A DNA stretch of 64,000 nt. Source: Streptomyces sp. NBC_00223. GTDB taxonomy: Bacteria; Actinomycetota; Actinomycetes; Streptomycetales; Streptomycetaceae. This document shows positions 60,408 to 64,000 of this stretch, piece after piece. The notes under the pieces were generated by a model. The model saw only the letters and a program-made list of their open reading frames with translations. It was not told the origin of the DNA and made no database searches. Position 1 is the first letter of the stretch; every line of letters begins with the position of its first letter. The position numbers and the translations under genes were made by a program. The stretch covers positions 5,083,501 through 5,147,500 of the forward strand of contig NZ_CP108109.1 of assembly GCF_036199905.1 (NCBI RefSeq). Reading direction: 5' to 3'.

Positions 60408-62255
60408 ATGTGCGGCATCGTGGGGTACGTGGGCGGTCAGTGCGCGCTCGACGTCGTGATGGCAGGTCTGGAACGCCTGGAGTACCGGGGCTACGACTCG
60501 GCCGGGGTCGCCGTGCTCGTCGACGGCGGGCTGGCCACGGCCAAACGGGCGGGCAGACTCGGCAACCTCCGGGAGGAGCTGGTCCGGCAGCCGCTGCCGT
60601 TCGGCTCCGCCGGGATCGGCCACACCCGGTGGGCCACCCATGGCGCCCCCGACGACGGCAACGCCCATCCGCATCTGGACAACGCGGGCCGGGTCGCCGT
60701 GGTCCACAACGGCATCATCGAGAACTTCGCCGCGCTGCGGGCCGAGCTGTCGGGGCGCGGCCACGACCTCGCCTCGGAGACCGACACCGAGGTCGTGGGG
60801 CATCTGCTCGCCGAGCAGTTCTCGTCCTGCGGCGACCTCGCGGAGGCCATGCGGCTGGTGTGCGCGCGGCTGGACGGCGCCTTCACCCTGGTGGCGGTAC
60901 ACGCCGACGCGCCGGACGTGGTGGTCGGGGCCCGGCGCAACTCCCCGCTGGTCGTCGGTGTCGGCCAGGGCGAGAACTTCCTCGCCTCCGACGTGTCGGC
61001 CTTCATCGCGCAGACCCGCCAGGCGATCGAGCTGGGCCAGGACCAGATCGTGGAGCTGCGCAGGGACGGGGTGACCGTCACCGACTTCGAGGGCAAGCCG
61101 GCCGAGGTCAGGCCGTATCTGGTGGACTGGGACGTCTCGGCGGCGGAGAAGGACGGCCACGACCACTTCATGCTCAAGGAGATCGCCGAGCAGCCCAAGG
61201 CCGTCGCCGACACGCTGCTCGGCCGGATCGACGCGGCCGGGCGGCTGACGCTGGACGAGGTGCGCATCCCCGAGGAACTGCTGCGCGAGGTCGGCAAGGT
61301 CGTCATCGTGGCCTGCGGGACCGCCTTCCACGCCGGGATGATCGCGAAGTACGCCATCGAGCACTGGACGCGGGTGCCGTGCGAAGTGGAGCTGGCCAGC
61401 GAGTTCCGCTACCGCGACCCCATCGTGGGCCCGGGCACGCTGGTGGTCGCCGTCAGTCAGTCCGGGGAGACCATGGACACCCTGATGGCCCTGCGGCACG
61501 CCCGTGAGCAGGGCGCGAAGGTGCTGGCGATCTGCAACACGAACGGATCGACGATTCCCCGCGAGTCCGACGCGGTGCTCTACACCCGGGCCGGGCCGGA
61601 GGTGGCGGTGGCGTCCACGAAGGCGTTCCTCACGCAGGTCGTGGCCTGTTACCTGGTGGCGCTGTGGCTCGGCCAGGTGCGCGGCAGCACATGGGGGGAC
61701 GAGGTCCGGGCGGTGGTCCGCGAGCTGTTCGGGATCTCCGGCCGGATCGAGGAGGTCCTGCTGACGATGGAGCCGGTACGGGAGCTGGCGCGCTCGCTGC
61801 GGGAGAAGCGGACGGTGCTCTTCCTCGGGCGGCACGTGGGGTATCCGGTGGCGCTGGAGGGCGCGCTCAAGCTCAAGGAACTCGCCTACATGCACGCGGA
61901 GGGCTTCGCGGCGGGGGAGTTGAAGCACGGGCCGATCGCGCTCATCGAGGACGATCTGCCGGTGGTCGTCGTTGTGCCGTCGCCGCGCGGGCGGTCGGTG
62001 CTGCACGACAAGATCGTGTCCAACATCCAGGAGATCAGGGCGCGCGGCGCCCGGACGATCGTCATCGCGGAGGAGGGGGACGAGTCGGTGGTCCCGTACG
62101 CCGATCATCTGATCCGCATTCCGCAGGTCCCGGTGCTGTTGCAACCCCTGGTCGCCACGGTGCCGTTGCAGGTGTTCGCCTGCGAGCTGGCGACCGCGCG
62201 GGGCAACGAGGTGGACCGGCCGCGGAATCTGGCGAAGTCGGTGACCGTCGAATGA
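60408..62255 (+). CDS. glmS: Glutamine-fructose-6-phosphate aminotransferase
   Basis: 615 residues. N-terminal glutaminase with Cys2 nucleophile (MCGIVGYVGG), GHTRWATHGAPDDGNAHP; two SIS domains (ACGTAFHAGMIAKYAIEHWT, SQSGETMDTL, LGRHVGYPVALEGALKLKEL); C-terminal NEVDRPRNLAKSVTVE. Makes GlcN-6-P, the entry to cell-wall aminosugars. Overlaps acpS by 4 nt. Confidence 0.98.
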   Translation: MCGIVGYVGGQCALDVVMAGLERLEYRGYDSAGVAVLVDGGLATAKRAGRLGNLREELVRQPLPFGSAGIGHTRWATHGAPDDGNAHPHLDNAGRVAVVHNGIIENFAALRAELSGRGHDLASETDTEVVGHLLAEQFSSCGDLAEAMRLVCARLDGAFTLVAVHADAPDVVVGARRNSPLVVGVGQGENFLASDVSAFIAQTRQAIELGQDQIVELRRDGVTVTDFEGKPAEVRPYLVDWDVSAAEKDGHDHFMLKEIAEQPKAVADTLLGRIDAAGRLTLDEVRIPEELLREVGKVVIVACGTAFHAGMIAKYAIEHWTRVPCEVELASEFRYRDPIVGPGTLVVAVSQSGETMDTLMALRHAREQGAKVLAICNTNGSTIPRESDAVLYTRAGPEVAVASTKAFLTQVVACYLVALWLGQVRGSTWGDEVRAVVRELFGISGRIEEVLLTMEPVRELARSLREKRTVLFLGRHVGYPVALEGALKLKELAYMHAEGFAAGELKHGPIALIEDDLPVVVVVPSPRGRSVLHDKIVSNIQEIRARGARTIVIAEEGDESVVPYADHLIRIPQVPVLLQPLVATVPLQVFACELATARGNEVDRPRNLAKSVTVE

Positions 62256-62620
62256 TCGTGGGCGTCGGTATCGACGTGGCCGCGGTCGACCGGTTCGCGG
62301 CCTCGCTGGCCCGCACCCCCGGGATGGCCGAGCGGCTCTTCACCCCGGCGGAGCTTCGGCTCCCCTCGGGTGCGCCGCGCGGTACGGCCTCGCTGGCGGC
62401 CCGGTTCGCGGCCAAGGAGGCCCTGGCGAAGGCCCTGGGGGCGCCGGGAGGTCTGCACTGGCTGGACGCGGAGGTCACCACGTCCCCCTCGGGCCAGCCC
62501 TTTCTGGCGGTCACCGGCACGGTGGCGGCCCGCGCCGCCGCCCTGGGCGTCCGCACCTGGCACGTCTCCCTGAGCCACGACGCGGGCATCGCCTCAGCCG
62601 TGGTCATCGCGGAGGGCTGA
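62252..62620 (+). CDS. acpS: Holo-[acyl carrier protein] synthase
   Basis: 122 residues (MIVGVGIDVAAVDRFAASLA). The magnesium Asp in GIDVAAVDRF and Glu in ARFAAKEALAKAL are present; HVSLSHDAGIASAVV is the C-terminal motif. Transfers 4'-phosphopantetheine from CoA to ACP. ATGA overlap with glmS; coaA next door feeds the same cofactor. Confidence 0.96.
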   Translation: MIVGVGIDVAAVDRFAASLARTPGMAERLFTPAELRLPSGAPRGTASLAARFAAKEALAKALGAPGGLHWLDAEVTTSPSGQPFLAVTGTVAARAAALGVRTWHVSLSHDAGIASAVVIAEG

Positions 62621-62654
62621 TCCGAGCACCGGCAGACCGCGAACCCCCGCCCCA

Positions 62655-62818
62655 AGGCCCGTGCCCGAGCCGACGCTCGCCGTTGATCCGGTGGGACCGG
62701 CAGACCTGGAGCCGTGCCGGACCGGTTCCGGCCTGACGATGCCCTCGTTGCCGCGATTCAGAGCCCGCCACTCATCGGCGCCGCTCCGCGAAGACATTTC
62801 TCCGACGAAGATCCTCAC
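62655..62818 (-). pseudogene. Decayed YoeB-type toxin gene
   Basis: A GTG overlapping the antitoxin stop (GTGA) begins VRIFVGEMSS, then RGNEGIVRPEPVRHG resembles the YoeB stretch GIGKPEPLKH. One frame over, the DNA continues LQVCRSHRINGERRLGHG, resembling LSGYWSRRINDEHRLVYR of YoeB. The gene has thus lost part of its middle, has a frameshift and lacks the usual C-terminal end. The resemblance is judged by eye from knowledge of the family. Confidence 0.65.
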
Positions 62819-63072
62819 TCGTCGTCCGCCCGTTCCCGTACGGAGCCGGCGCCGTTCTCCAGTCGGTTGATCGAGGCCAGCAGCCGCTGTGCGTTGGCCG
62901 GGCTCCGCAGCAGGTAGGCGGTCTCCCGCAGCGACTCGTAGTCCGCGAGGGGAACGATGACCACCGGCTCGCGCCCCGCCCGGGTGATGATGATCTCCTC
63001 GCGGTCGTCGGTGACCGCGTCGAAGATCTCGGCGTAGCGAGCCAGTGACTCGGAATACGTCATGGTCTTCAT
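62815..63072 (-). CDS. Phd/YefM-family antitoxin
   Basis: 85 residues from ATG (MKTMTYSESLARYAEIFDAV), with AAAGGCGGG upstream. EEIIITRAGREPVVIVPLAD and YESLRETAYLLRSPANAQRL are hallmark YefM segments: N-terminal DNA-binding/dimer part and C-terminal toxin-binding helices (LLASINRLENG). The partner toxin downstream is a degraded remnant, so this is an orphan antitoxin that may still bind its own promoter. Confidence 0.88.
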   Translation of the reverse strand: MKTMTYSESLARYAEIFDAVTDDREEIIITRAGREPVVIVPLADYESLRETAYLLRSPANAQRLLASINRLENGAGSVRERADDE

Positions 63073-63162
63073 GACCCGCCTTTCGCCGATGGGTACCGGA
63101 AGTATGGCAAAAGGGTAGGCAAGCCGGGTCGGGGAAACAGTGCGGGGAGTGGAGGGAGTGGT

Positions 63163-64000
63163 ATGCGGTACGGGTATGGGGTGCGGGGGGTGCGGGAGGC
63201 CGAAGGGGCGGTCATGGCGCGGTCGGCCGAGGGGGCGCTGATGCAGCGGGCGGCCGCCGGGCTGGCCGCGGTGTGCGCCGACGTACTCGGACGGGTGTAC
63301 GGGTCCCGGGTCGTCGTGCTCACCGGCAGCGGCTCCAACGGCGGGGACGCGCTCTTCGCGGGCGCCCGGCTGGCCCGCCGCGGCGCCGGGGTCACCGCCG
63401 TCCTGCTCGCCCCGGACCGTACCCACCCCGAGGGCCTGGCCGCGCTCCTCGCGGCGGGCGGGCGGACCGCCACCCCCGAGGAGGGAGTCGCGGCCGTCGG
63501 CCGCGCCGACCTCGTACTCGACGGCATCACCGGAATCGGCGGAAAGGGCGGGCTGCGGCCCGACGCCGCCACCCTGGCCGAGGCCGCCCGGCACGCGCGC
63601 GCGGCCGTCGTCGCCGTCGACCTGCCCAGCGGCGTGGACGCCGACACCGGCGAGGTACCGGGCGACGCCGTGCACGCCGATGTGACCGTCACCTTCGGCA
63701 CGTACAAGCCCGCGCTGCTCATCGACCCCGCCGCCGAACTGGCCGGCGCGCTCCGGCTCATCGACATCGGGCTCGGCCCCGACCTCGGCGCCCCCGACGT
63801 CGCGGCCCTCCAGCACGCCGACGTCGCCGCGCTGCTGCCGCGCCCGGGCGGCGAGAGCGACAAGTACCGCCGGGGCGTGGTCGGCGTCGCGGCGGGCTCC
63901 GAGCGCTACCCGGGCGCGGCCGTCCTCGCCGTGTCGGGCGCGCTGCGCGGCGGCGCGGGGGCCGTACGGTACGCCGGGCCCGGCGCCGAAGCCGTACTGG
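63163..64000 (+). CDS. nnr: NAD(P)HX epimerase/dehydratase, N-terminal part (partial)
   Basis: Open to the right edge (~279 codons seen), ATG with GGAGGGAG upstream. YjeF_N epimerase domain (~1-215): VVVLTGSGSNGGDALFAGAR, DLVLDGITGIGGKG, VVAVDLPSGVDADTGEVPG, VTVTFGTYKPALL. From ~225 the YjeF_C dehydratase begins (ESDKYRRGVVGVAAGSERYP, GALRGGAGAVRYAG). Repairs damaged NAD(P)H hydrates. Typical next to acpS in actinobacteria. Confidence 0.95.
   Translation, partial: MRYGYGVRGVREAEGAVMARSAEGALMQRAAAGLAAVCADVLGRVYGSRVVVLTGSGSNGGDALFAGARLARRGAGVTAVLLAPDRTHPEGLAALLAAGGRTATPEEGVAAVGRADLVLDGITGIGGKGGLRPDAATLAEAARHARAAVVAVDLPSGVDADTGEVPGDAVHADVTVTFGTYKPALLIDPAAELAGALRLIDIGLGPDLGAPDVAALQHADVAALLPRPGGESDKYRRGVVGVAAGSERYPGAAVLAVSGALRGGAGAVRYAGPGAEAVL

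Overview
The window is very GC-rich, uses many GTG starts, has tightly overlapping genes with AGGAGG-type ribosome binding sites, and carries the order rpoC - rpsL-rpsG-fusA-tuf - S10/spc/alpha ribosomal operons - rplM-rpsI - glmM - coaA - glmS - acpS. This, together with a WhiB-like protein, DUF1707/DUF4190, DUF389 and GTG-started ribosomal genes, points to a Streptomyces chromosome.

Layout. (1) 1-431 is the end of rpoC, closed by a strong hairpin terminator. (2) About 560-18230, wedged between rpoC and rpsL, is an accessory island read mostly on the minus strand. It encodes a siphophage-type tail (tail terminator, major tail protein, a tail-assembly chaperone pair with a probable -1 frameshift, two tandem tape-measure proteins, distal tail protein, hub and fibre-like proteins), an amidase endolysin and two small holin-like membrane proteins. 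No terminase, portal, protease, capsid or integrase is visible. Upstream are a small HTH protein, a Cys-rich protein, a WhiB-like protein and a divergent XRE regulator. The island holds an IS30-family element, an antisense gene and an imperfect tandem repeat array. The best reading is a domesticated tail-only particle, i.e. an F-type (non-contractile) tailocin locus, under its own regulators. A recurring inverted-repeat motif lies both between the regulators and in the predicted tail promoter. (3) 18498-23597: DUF1707 membrane protein, then rpsL-rpsG-fusA-tuf. (4) 23851-34005: an ABC exporter pair, a small secreted protein behind a DasR-like site, and a teichoic-acid-like cassette (cytidylyltransferase/degenerate SDR fusion, two membrane-fused glycerophosphotransferases, an acyltransferase). 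(5) 34355-51432: the S10, spc (with secY, adk, map), infA-rpmJ and alpha operons without a missing core gene. (6) 51526-64000: truA, an exported hypothetical protein, an ABC-F protein, rplM-rpsI, glmM, a DUF389 protein, coaA, glmS, acpS, a YefM-type antitoxin with a decayed YoeB remnant, and the start of nnr.

Functionally, regions 1, 3, 5 and most of 6 supply transcription, translation, protein export and cell-wall precursor synthesis (GlmS and GlmM feed UDP-GlcNAc). Region 4 probably decorates the envelope with phosphate polymers. Region 2 would build and release tail particles by cell lysis. Noncoding highlights are a 28-nt hairpin sequence shared exactly by the rpsL and rpsJ leaders, a possible three-way-junction RNA between rpsN and rpsH, and several perfect terminators.
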